Shown here: positions 20,471-30,349 of the stretch, piece by piece
Layout of the letters: each line of letters starts with the position of its first letter
How positions within the stretch are numbered: position 1 is the stretch's first letter
Assembly: GCA_928212115.1 (NCBI GenBank)
Contig: CAKMRJ010005523.1
Coordinates: forward strand, 243,311,115 to 243,375,114
From: Lactuca virosa
Lineage: Eukaryota; Streptophyta; Magnoliopsida; Asterales; Asteraceae
DNA: 64,000 nt
Direction of reading: 5' to 3'
Program-made: the position numbers and the translations under genes
The notes under the pieces: model-generated
What the model saw: the letters and a program-made list of their open reading frames with translations, nothing else
Told to the model about the DNA's origin: nothing
Databases searched by the model: none

Positions 20471-22510
20471 TTTTAGAGTTCGACCCTCCGTGTATATCTC
20501 ACCCGTACTCATAAGGATATACTATGTGATATTCATCCCAATAAATTTAGGTTTATGTTGTATCCTAAATCATCATGTATTATCAGATATGCTCTTAACA
20601 CGTATTTCAGGCAATAACAAATATTTCACACACAAACATATATTTTAAACTTTAATCAATACTTGCATTAAAATTATGTTCATGAAAGGGACTGTGCACT
20701 CATTTGTTAAAGTGATGACTCCAAACTCGGGCAGCGCTTCGCTTCTAACAATTTTATTTTCCTTCGACGAAACCTAGTATCATTACCACTAGATTTTAGT
20801 CTAATATTTATTGTGACTAATTATTAGTCTAGATTTACGAGCGATATTGTTTTATAAGTGTTAACAATACTTTTCAACTACTATGTACAGACAGGGACCA
20901 GACATGAAACACCGAAGGGCAGGACCATTTTGACATTTAAGCTGTTCTGAAATCCAACAACCCTTTGCAACCCTTCAAACCAGATTCTTTGTACCGTGAG
21001 CATTTAAAAGGTATTATCACAACACTTTGTATAATTTATAATACTTAGCACATATATTTTGTATGGTAAGCATAACTTACTTACAAGGGGGTTTTAGCTA
21101 GGAGTCGAACTCCGCAGGGGCAGAACTTCGTCGTTGAATATTTCTAAAAAAGATTTTTGCAGCGCTTCAGCGCTCACCTTACTATACTAAAACTACAGAA
21201 AGAGAAGTCGAATCACGAGGGACCGAAATGATCAGAGGATAAGAAAAGAAAGACTCTTGAATCAAGAGAATGGTGCAAGAAATATGAGAGCCTAGACACT
21301 TTTATTTATAGTAATTAAATTTTCAAAAAACGACATCTATATTTATTTAATGAGCTTATAGTTATTTAAACGACTAAACACCCCTTTATAATACTATTTT
21401 AAATAGATTTAACAATATTTGTACTAAACTAATGTCGAAAGTACTCAACACTAGTCTTATAACGACTGCATCGTCGATACCTTTCTAATGATATATACAT
21501 ATGTATATATATGTATACGTATATATGATTTATACTTTATTTTAATACGTAAATATGCTATTATAAACTATAACTCGTTCATACGAACTCCATTTTTGAC
21601 GCTCTTTATGTAACACCGTAAATTTTCAAACAAATTTTTCATTTTAAAAATCACATAATTCTCAAAAACATAGTTCACAATCTCCAAATGACAATTTATC
21701 AAAACACATGTTCATAAAATTGTTTAAACACAATCCAGGATCCTTAAAACATAACGTTGTCTCGTGTGTACAATCAAGCCGGTGCCTTCCCGTGATCCTG
21801 AGAAGTACCCGAAACACATAACACGGTAAGCACGAAGCTTAGTGAGTTCCCAAAATACCACACACATCTCATTAGCCTCTCATGGCTATACTCGAATAAG
21901 ACCCTCCGGTCAATGTGTCTCAGTGGAATCCTTCGGTCCCACAACTTGGGCGGACCCTCCGGTCCTAACTCAGTAAGCTCAGAATAATACACATCATAAA
22001 TCACAAAGACATAATGCAGGATATCACAATACTCAATACAAGCACATAAGACCCTCCGGTCACACAAAGATTACCACTCTAGATAAGTATAGTGAGAAGA
22101 TTCACCTCGTAATCAAGCAAACAAATATCATACACAAATCACTGATCTAACCTCCGCCTAACACATATGATAACTATATCTAATTAACACTCCATTCCCA
22201 AGTCTAAATAAACCAAGGCTATTCTCTCTCTCTTTCTCTCTAACTTTTGGAATGGGTAAAAGACCATTCTACCCTTCCATGGTCTCCATACTCCCTGTCT
22301 TGAGCAAACCCTAAAGTCAACACTCGAGTCAACAGTCCATCTTGACCCAACTCGTTGAGTGCATCTATGTGACTCGTCGAGTCCCCTTGTTCCTTCAACA
22401 AATTCGTGAAATCCCAACCTAACTCGTCGAGTTGTCTCATCAACTCGCCGAGTTACTCATGTCCAGACTCATCGGGGAAAACCCTAGCCAACTCGTCGAG
22501 TTGGCTCATC

Positions 22511-22697
22511 AACTCGGCGAGTTCTTTAAGTCTCCTTTCTCATTCAGACGTTTTAAGGCAGATTCGTAACCCCAAACTCTAGATCTAGCCTCCCAAGGCT
22601 ACTACAACTCGGCGAGTTCTTTAAGTCTCCTTTCTCATTCAGACGTTTTAAGGCAGATTCGTAACCCCAAACTCTAGATCTAGCCTCCCAAGGCTAA
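22511..22697. repeat. Private 95-bp tandem duplication in the C left LTR
   Basis: The block beginning AACTCGGCGAGTTCTTTAAG at 22511 is repeated at 22606 nearly unchanged. The right LTR (36433 onward) has one copy, so it arose after insertion. Confidence 0.9.
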
Positions 22698-23087
22698 TAT
22701 ACTATGTAAAGCTGCAAGCTTTACGTCCATGCATGGCACTTAGAGCTTGAAATGCCAAAAAAACTTCCATTTAGGGTCTTAATCATGAAAGCTCTTCTAT
22801 TAGCTGGATAAAGCTGGGAACTTTGGACTCTAGGGACCTCACAAGGTCCAGATCTGAAGTCTCAATCTCTTGGTAAGCTCAACACACTCAAAGCCTCAAG
22901 GAAAGATGGAATAAGCCCTAAAACTCCATAAAATGAGATCTAATCAAACTAATGAGCAAGGTGGAGACCTTTACCTTCAACAGAAGCTCTAGATGAAATA
23001 ACACCAGATCTAATAGTCTATTCTCGTTCCTTGCTTTGATACTCCACTCTTCTCTTCAAAAAGTGCACTAAAATGCCCAAAGATTAG

Positions 23088-23142
23088 CTCTCTCTCTCTC
23101 TCTCTCTCTTTCTCTATATCTCTCTCTCTCTCTCTCTCTCTT
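23088..23142. repeat. CT microsatellite in element C left LTR
   Basis: (CT)n with two interruptions, about 55 bp; the right LTR counterpart (36914-36930) is only about 17 bp. Confidence 0.9.
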
Positions 23143-23216
23143 AGCTCAATATAGGCGATTAGGGTTTCACACTGGGGAGTAAGGTGGCTGATGAGGCGGA
23201 AATAAGGGCTTAAGGT

Positions 23217-23366
23217 CCTTTAAATTGGACCCAGCCCCGAAGAATTAGGATTTCTTCTCACAGCGCCCACTTGCCGAGTTGGTCTCTCCGGCTCGTCGAG
23301 TTGGTCATAAAACCCACGTGGTCAATCCGCCTTTACTCGACGAGTTGGGGCATCCAACTTGTCGAG
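23217..23366 (-). promoter_or_regulatory. Element C LTR promoter region
   Basis: Minus strand: three or four ACTCG(A/T)CGAGT-type units, a CCTAATTC box (degenerate AAACCCTAA) and CAATTTAAAGG as TATA box. Confidence 0.5.
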
Positions 23367-23443
23367 TTGCTCAAACAAATCATAAATAAATATATAAATA
23401 TTATACCTGGGAGTCGGGATGTTACAATTCTCCCCCACTAGAA

Positions 23444-23845
23444 TCAGACTTTGCCCTCGAAGTCATGCTCCGGAAACAAATCTCGGTACTGCTCGCGCAT
23501 CTCGGACTCCGGCTCCCAAGTCCACTCGGATCCCCTGCGGTGCTCCCACTGCACCTTAACCAGTTGTACCTCCTTGTTCCTCAGGGTCTTAACTATTCTA
23601 TCCAAAATTGCTATAGGTCTCTCGATGTAATTCAGGCTAGCATCTACCTGAATGTCCTCTAAGGGTACCACTACCGTCTCATCGGCTACACACTTCCTCA
23701 ACTGAGACACATGGAAGGTGTTATGAATCTGGCTCAACTCTGCAGGTAGCTCCAACCGATAGGCTACCTTCCCCACTCTGGCAGTCACTCTGAAAGGACT
23801 GATATATCTAGGACCCAACTTTCCCCGCTTCCTGAATCGGATCAC
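23444..23845 (-). pseudogene. Element C integrase C-terminus and chromodomain-like tail
   Basis: A 133-codon frame from the GKLGPRYISPFRV segment (GPY/F-type module, which supports integrase multimer and chromatin contacts) through YRLELP and HNTFHVSQLRK to the tail VQLVKVQWEHRRGSEWTWEP. The last part resembles the C-terminal half of a chromovirus chromodomain, used to direct insertion to particular chromatin. It is separated from the integrase core by a stop and shift at 23846-23905. Confidence 0.8.
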
Positions 23846-23905
23846 CCCTTTCCACGGGGATACCTTCAGGAGGACAAAATCTCCAACCTAGAACTCTAGC
23901 TCGGA

Positions 23906-25114
23906 TCATCGCCAATCTGTGTAACTCTTCTGGCGACTCTGGGTTATCACTAACCTCTGTCTAACCTGCTGAATCTGCTTAGTCGTCTTGAGCACTATCT
24001 CAGTGCTACCCATCACTCTCAGTGTCTGAATCGTCCACTCACTCTGCCTGTCAGTCTGTGGGTGGTATGCGGTACTGAAGTTGAATCGAGTACCCAACTC
24101 CTCATGAAACTTCTTCCAGAACCTGGAAGTAAAACGCACATCCCGATCTGACACTATCGATGTCAGCACTCCATGCCGTGCCACCACCTCTCTCACATAA
24201 ATCTTGGCCAATTTATTTGCAGAAGAGCTCTCACTGATAGCAAGGAAGTGAGCACTCTTCGTCAGCCGGTCCACAATCACCCATATCGCGTCGACACCTC
24301 TCGCGGTTCTCGGTAATTTGGTGATGAAATCCATGGATATTTGTTCCCACTTCCACTGGGGAATCTCTAAGGGCTGTAACGGGCCATGTGGATGCTGGTG
24401 CTCCGCCTTAACCCGGAGACAGGTCAAGCACCTCTCAACTACCCATGCCACATCCCTTTTCATACAGGGCCACCAGTAATCTCTCTTCAGATCCAAATAC
24501 ATCTTAGTGGCTCCTGGATGGATCGAGAATCTCAATCTATGTGCCTCCTCCATCAGTATGCGCCGAGATCCACCTGTACAGGGCACCCAAATCCGCCCAC
24601 GGAAAGTCATAAGCCCCCGACTATCCGTCTTAAACTTGGAAACCTGTCCGATCACTCGCTCTCTCTTGAGGTTCTCTGGCCTCACAGCCTCCACCTGAGC
24701 CTCTCGGATGGTATCTAGGACTGGATTCATCATCGTCATCCTCATACACACGTCTCGAGTCGGGGCACTCTCTGCTCTACGGCTCAAGGCATCAGCTACC
24801 ACATTAGCCTTGCCTGGGTGATATAAGATCTCGCAGTCGTAGTCTTTCACTACATTCAACCACCTCCTCTGTCTCATATTAAGGTTGGGCTGATCCATGA
24901 GGTACTTCAGACTCTTATGGTCCGTATATATGGTGCACCGAACTCCATACAGATAGTGGCGCCAGATCTTGAGGGCGAACACCACCGCCCCCAGCTCCAA
25001 ATCATGGGTGGAATACCTCGTCTCATGAGGCTTCAACTGCCTCGATGCATATTCTATCACATGCCCCTCTGCATCAACATCGCGCCCAACCCTGATATAG
25101 ATGCATCACAATAG
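23906..25114 (-). pseudogene. Element C RNase H and integrase, with an in-frame integrase deletion
   Basis: RNase H end: [22 protein letters not shown] and the spacer NVVADALSR. Integrase: zinc-binding region ([14 protein letters not shown] ... C-L-T-C), then the catalytic core with Asp in SMDFITKLP, Asp in VSDRDVRF and Glu in [11 protein letters not shown]. Compared with element E (55610-56251), about 58 residues after TIQTL are missing without loss of frame, which removes part of the core behind the catalytic Glu. The G of the usual DGQSER is R. Unlikely to be active. Confidence 0.85.
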
Positions 25115-25115
25115 A

Positions 25116-25714
25116 CTACAAATCCTCCACTCCCTCGGGACGGGCTAACACTGGAGCTTCGCATAATCTCTGGTGAAGAGTCTCGAATGAGGCCTGCTGC
25201 TCGGGCCTCCAGGCAAAAGTAACACCCTTCCGGGTCAATCTGGTAAGAGGAACAACAATCTTGGAGAAATCTCTGATAAATCTCCGATAGTAGCCGGCCA
25301 AACCCAGAAAACTCCTGATCTCGGAGGGGATCTCGGCACCTCCCATCTCATAACTGCCTTAATCTTGGCCGGGTCGACCAATATCCCATTCTGATTAACG
25401 AGAGGTCCTAGGAACTGGACCTCTCGTAACCAGAAATCACACTTGGAGAATTTGGCATAAAGCCTCTCAACCCTGAATACTCCAAGAATCTCTCGAAGAT
25501 GCTCCTCGTGCTGCTCTATGGACCTCAAGTACACCAGAATATTGTAGATGAACACGATCACCGATCGATCCAACATGAGCCTGCACACCCAGTTCATGAG
25601 GTCCATGAACATTATCGGTGCGTTGGTGAGCTCGAAAGGCATCACCACAAACTCATAATGCCCATAATGAGTTCTGAAGGTCGTCTTCTGGATATCCTCC
25701 TCGCAAACTCTCAT
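25116..25714 (-). pseudogene. Element C reverse transcriptase, catalytic part, dead
   Basis: The fragment starts after a stop at 25715. It includes [15 protein letters not shown], then [11 protein letters not shown] where Gypsy RT has V-F-I-D-D-I-L-V-Y. The two catalytic Asp codons of the Y/FxDD box are TAC and AAT, so polymerase activity is lost. It continues through [14 protein letters not shown], then a frameshift; the thumb/connection ([17 protein letters not shown]) is in another frame (25116-25346). Confidence 0.85.
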
Positions 25715-26179
25715 CTAATGATATACAGATCTCAAATCAATCTTGGAAAACCAAGATGATCCCTGCAACTGATCGAATAAATCGTCGATCCTCAGAAGTG
25801 GATAACGGTTCTTGACCGTCAGCTTGTTCAACTCCCGGTCATCGATGCACATCCGGTGTGAACCATCCTTTTTCTTGACAAAAAGGATCGGAGCTCCCCA
25901 CGGTGAGCTACTCGGTATGATAAAACCCTTCCCCGGAAGCTCCTGGAGCTGTGAGGATAACTCCTGCATCTCAGGAGGCACAAGGCGATAAGGTGCCTTG
26001 GCAATAGGCGCTGCACCTGGAACCAAATCAATCTGGAACTCCATCTGCCTCTCAGGAGGCACACCCAGCAACTCCTCGTGAAAAACATCCGGAAACTCGC
26101 ACACTATCGTAACCTCAGAGATAGAACTCGGCCTCTCTGTAGCAACCCGCATATCCATCACGTACGCCAAAAAGCCCAC
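25715..26179 (-). pseudogene. Element C reverse transcriptase, N-terminal part
   Basis: Contains the protease-RT linker ([17 protein letters not shown]), [53 protein letters not shown] and WFSKIDLRS, which hold fingers and palm motifs including the first catalytic Asp (KIDL). It ends at TAG (25715), where Gypsy RT normally has Gln after GYH; here the preceding residues are VYH. Confidence 0.85.
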
Positions 26180-26746
26180 ACAACCCTGTTGTAGACTCTA
26201 TCACGCCCTGGCAGCAGAGCAGAATGCTGATCCAGATCTGGTACCTTCACCATACACCGTAAGCACTCCCCCACTAGGATCTCGTATGGTCACCATCTGA
26301 CGTTCACAGTCGATTACAGCTCCAAACCGACTCAACCAATCCATGCCCACTATGACACATACATCACCCATCGCGATCGGTACCAGGTCTATTGGGAACT
26401 CAACACCAAAAATCTCTAATACACATCCTCGGAATACATCAGTAGCAGAAACCGCATACTCGTTGGCTATAGAAACCTCAGAGGTCGACTCAACGCCTCA
26501 TGTCGGATACTGATGTGACGACTAAAAGCCAAAGACACGAAGGATCGACTCGCACCCGAGTCAAATAACACCAAAGCAGGTACATAACTCATAATAAAAG
26601 TACCTATATACAATACAGATTAAGCACATGCAATCTCAAAATAATATAAATAAGAAAATACGTACCAGCCACGACATCAGGTGCTGCGCGGACCTCCTCC
26701 GTTGTCAGCTGAAAAGCTCTCCCATGAGCCCTCGGAGCCTCAGCCT
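26180..26746 (-). pseudogene. Element C protease region
   Basis: The aspartic protease motif LVLFDSGASRSF is readable on the minus strand around 26549-26580, with its catalytic D-S-G intact. Flanking sequence, including the strand that should hold the second conserved Gly-rich turn, is shifted and has stops. It sits between the gag zinc knuckles and the RT. Confidence 0.7.
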
Positions 26747-27497
26747 TCACTGACTGACTATCAGTAGCACGCAAAGCAGCATGAGTGGAACCCTAGGCTG
26801 ATCCCTGAACGAGCTGAGGGCACTCGGCCTTCCGATGGCCAGTCTGGTTGCAGCGAAAGCAAACTGCAAACCCCTTGGGGAAATCCTTCGCCATGTGCCC
26901 CTCTTTGCCACAATTGTAGCAAATCCCTGCCCGACACGATCCCTCGTGACTCTTGCCGCACTTTCCACAAGCGCAGCCCTTCTGCCCCCAGCTCCCGCAT
27001 TAGCGGGCTTTGCCCGCTTCGTCGCCGGCTGCGACTGTATCGGTCTCCGATCCCTCCCCTGTGATTCTCCCTCCTCCCTGGCCTGTAACTCTAGCTCAAT
27101 CTCCCTCTGTCGGGCATTGGTCTGCAACTCGGCCAATGTCCGGTAAGACGAGTTCGCCACGAACTCCCGTATATCCCTCCTTATTATGCTCAGATATCGG
27201 CTTACATGTGCCTGCTCAGTAGACACGTGCTCAGGGAAAAACAGCGCCCTCTCATGGAACATCCTCAAAATCTCGGTCACAGTTTCAGTCTTCAGCTTTA
27301 GAGACAGAAACTCCTGGGTTAACCGTTCCCTCTCCACCTGGGGAACATACTCGTCTCGGAACAACTGTGTAAATCTCTCCCATGTCACTGCAGCATGATC
27401 TGCATGCGTAAAGTTGGCTGTCAAAAACTTCCACCAGTCCTTCGCTCCTAAGCGAAGCTGGTTCAACGCAAACCGAACTCTCAAGTGCTCGAGGCAT
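26747..27497 (-). pseudogene. Element C gag, main part
   Basis: Retrotrans_gag-type domain: HLRVRFALNQLRLGAKDWW, WERFTQLFRDEYVPQ, ERLTQEFLSLK, then the basic PIQSQPATKRAKPANAG region. A frameshift near 27005 puts the zinc knuckles in another frame: CGKCGKSHEGSC, CYNCGKEGHMAKDF (last Cys is Phe) and CFRCNQTGHRKAEC. The frame runs without a break into 34537 when element D is left out, which shows D inserted into a then-open gag. Confidence 0.85.
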
Positions 27498-27502
27498 GAA
27501 CA

Positions 27503-28280
27503 TGTTGGATTAGGTGTCTAAGCCCATAACTATTATCGGTATGTACTTGACCCGAGAGTAGCATGGTCCATTTAGGTTGCATGGCATCGGAACAATTCAG
27601 ATAGACTTTTGTGAGAAGAGGATATTTGTGATTTATTAAAATATTATAAGTTCTAATATATTAATATGAAATCATATTATTTAAATTAGTATTGATCAAG
27701 AATTAGTTTGGAATTAATTTTGTGATCAAAAGAGACTAATTAAATAAATAGGGATTGATTTGGTAAATCATTCATTCTTATAAAGTGGGCTTATGATCCA
27801 TAGTTCTTCATGTTGGGCTAAACCCATGTGGTGACCCATGGATACTCCGTGGAGGTTAAAACCCATGGATCATGAGGAATGTGGAAAGTCATGAGTTACA
27901 TGGTGTAACCCTAATGTCCACACTATATAAGAACCCCTCTAGCTCATGAAATTGACACTAGTGGAAACACAAGAGGGCAAGCCGATTTATTGAGTGCAAG
28001 TGTTCTTCTCTCAAGTTATTCCAATTTTTGGTGCTGCTGTGTGATTCCATTTAAGGTGCAACACTTAGGGCACTAAGTTCTTAAAGGTCCAAGGCTTCCA
28101 ACTACAACAAAAGGTATGTCTTCTAACTTGTTTTATTACCCAAGTATCATAGTTTTGTATGCTAGTTAGGATAATACCTTGGAATGTTCAAGTTTGCATG
28201 TATAATAAAGAAAACATAGATCCAAGGTATTTAGGGTTGCATGCACACCTTAGGAGTGTTAGAATGTTCAAAACCCAACA
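27503..28280 (+). repeat. Element D 5' LTR
   Basis: TGTTGGATTAGG...AAAACCCAACA. TATA box CACTATATAAG at 27921-27931 and donor-like CAAAAG|GTATGT at 28112. By eye it differs from the 3' copy at a few per cent of positions. Confidence 0.93.
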
Positions 28281-28281
28281 G

Positions 28282-28294
28282 TGGTATCAGAGCC
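28282..28294 (+). other. Element D primer binding site (tRNA-iMet)
   Basis: TGGTATCAGAGCC, one base after the LTR, an exact match to the initiator methionine tRNA complement. Confidence 0.93.
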
Positions 28295-28370
28295 TAGGCT
28301 TGTTTTCAATTATACTTGATGCTACTTGCTTGGAAATGCTTTAAAAATCGATTTTCTGCTGTTCTGGGCA

Positions 28371-28445
28371 GTGGACTCGCCGAGTCCAAGTACAAATTCA
28401 TCCAACTCGCCGATTTGGTTCAAACACTCGACGAGTTGGAGTCCC
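28371..28445 (+). repeat. ACTCGNCGAGT motifs in the element D leader
   Basis: GACTCGCCGAGTCC, AACTCGCCGATTTGG and CACTCGACGAGTTGG occur at intervals of about 30 bp. The same motif fills the LTRs of Gypsy elements C, F and G. D2 has the equivalent set at 48055-48145. Confidence 0.75.
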
Positions 28446-29059
28446 TAAGTGCAGATTTTTGAGTTTTTAAGCTGGAATTGGACTAGGATCATTACCCTAA
28501 ACTGTTTTTGAACTTATAAACCTGTTTTTGATGTGGTAATGATCATGCTTATCCAATTTAAAAGATAATTGTCAAAGTATCATGTTTTGTATTAGTTTGT
28601 ACGGTTAGGTTAATTACATGAAATTTGTTTGATATGAATTGTCTTGTTCTTATGAGTTTAATTTAGATCATAGACAAATTGTTTGATTTTCTTGTTAGAA
28701 TTTTTGATCTAAATGATTTTGATGAATTCCATAACTTGTCCTCAAGTTATGGAAAATGAAAAGTCTTTCTTTTAAGAGATCATTAAACTTATAGGTTATG
28801 AACTTGAAGAGTCTTTTTCCCATAAATGGTTTTATGAACTCCATAACTTGTCCTCAAGTTATGGATTTTCAAGAGTCTTTTCATTAAAACCTATATTAAA
28901 CTCATAAGTTATGGATTCCAAAAGTTTTTGAATAGTTCAAAACTTGCTCTCAAGTTTTGGAATTTGTAAATGTAAAAGTCTAACTTTTGAAACATTTAAT
29001 TCCAAACCCTAGAATTTTAAAGTTTAAAATTCTACCCTTATACTATTATAATATTATAG

Positions 29060-29061
29060 GT

Positions 29062-29137
<76 letters not shown>

Positions 29138-29139
29138 AT
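29060..29139. repeat. (TA)n(GT)n microsatellite in element D
   Basis: A TA run then about 13 GT units. D2 has TA only (48768-48814), so the GT part is private. Confidence 0.95.
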
Positions 29140-29654
29140 AAGAACAAAGTCAGTCTTACCGTTAGTAGGCCTCATTCACGAAGCCAGTCTATAAGGGGGG
29201 TATAAGGTTACTGCCTATAAAATGGCAGTTTAATGGGTATCCACTCTCACGCACCGCTTCCTTGACTAGTGGAGAGTCGTTAGCCGAACGGGTAGGATAG
29301 GACTCTAATTCTCCCTTCATTAAAAGTATAATGATAAATATAAAGTAACTAAACACTTATAAATTCCCAATCTTAGTTACTTAGGAAAATGTGAATATGG
29401 TGCTAACCCATGAATTGTTCAATGAATCTCAAAGGATCTAGGAGTTTCAATTAACTTAAAACCTAAACCTCTTTTTCGTTTTTCGTGGTGGAAATTGGTA
29501 AATCGTCATTACCCACCTTCAAATATTTTGCGGTTTGGATTACGGCATACCTCTTCCAAATTGTAAAATATTGTGTTGGGTCCTAGCCTTAATATTTCAT
29601 TTGGGTGTTATATTAAGGACTTAAATCAACTAACTTGAATTTCTCCTATTGAAG

Positions 29655-30349
29655 ATGTCTAGTTTAGACAACTATGGTCATCCCAAATCCTTTGGAACAA
29701 GCTTTCCTCTTGAAGATGATGTCACGCGGTTGGATCGTGGAAGTCATACTTCACTTCCTCCACCTCCTCCAATAATTCTCCCTAACCCACAAGTTCAAAG
29801 ACTTGAAAAATTCAAGGTCACTCAAGCCTTCTTGCAATGAAACATCAAGATGGAAGGCCTGTGTTTACTCACGTCTTGGAGTTGAAGTCACATATTGACA
29901 GGCTGAGATAATTGGGTGTCGAAGTCTCGAGGAAGTTGGCTATTGACTGGGTTCTTCAGTCACTTCCCGAGTCATATGGTGAATTCATTAAAGACTACTA
30001 TGTGATAGACCACGACATGACCCTTTTTGATCTTACCTATTTTCTTGTTGCTACTGAATCAGCAATGATTTGGCGCACTGGAAAAGCAAATTTGATTAGA
30101 AGATCTACTCCCCAAACTTCCATGGACAATGACAATGGTAACATTGGAAGTCCAGAAAAGATTTCTCTTTCCAAGGGAAAGAGAAAGGCTAAGTATGAGA
30201 TTATTCCGTGTACCATTCCCAAAGAGTCCATATGTTTCTATTGCCAAGAGAAGGGGCATTGGTTGCGAAGCTGCCCTGACTACCTGAAAGATCTGAGAAA
30301 AGGTAGAATCGAAAAGTTTGACTCTGCTTCAGGTAAGTCTACTGTCTAA
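29655..30349 (+). pseudogene. Element D gag, frameshifted
   Basis: The ATG at 29655 follows a splice-acceptor-like TTTCTCCTATTGAAG. The start MSSLDNYGHPKSFG and a poly-Pro stretch are followed by QRLEKFKVTQA. A one-base difference from D2 then shifts the frame near 29833. The rest (29912-30349) carries DWVLQSLPESY (UBN2-type) and the zinc knuckle CFYCQEKGHWLRSC (CX2CX4HX4C). The intact homologue at 49601-50326 shows what is broken here. Confidence 0.85.

Larger units (their letters stand above)
19742..21608 (-). repeat. Element B left LTR, first part
   Basis: Matches 40539-42448 closely, including the minisatellite, the TA tract and GCTTCxGCGCT palindromes. It is interrupted by element C after CTTTA (21604-21608) and continues at 37221. 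Confidence 0.88.
21609..23426 (-). repeat. Element C 3' LTR (left copy)
   Basis: 1818 bp. Minus order: ACTCGNCGAGT cluster 1 (23270-23366), TTTAAA TATA box (23217-23228), GAAG|GTAAAG donor-like site (22975/22974), cluster 2 (22335-22515), GAGGTGA...CTCACTATAC box (22088-22111) and a GACCGGAGGGTC minisatellite (21897-22062). It is longer than its partner because of a private 95-bp duplication and a CT expansion. Confidence 0.92.

Noticed and set aside
26835..27398. Plus-strand frames of 70-103 codons
   Set aside because: They are the complement of the element C gag and zinc knuckles.
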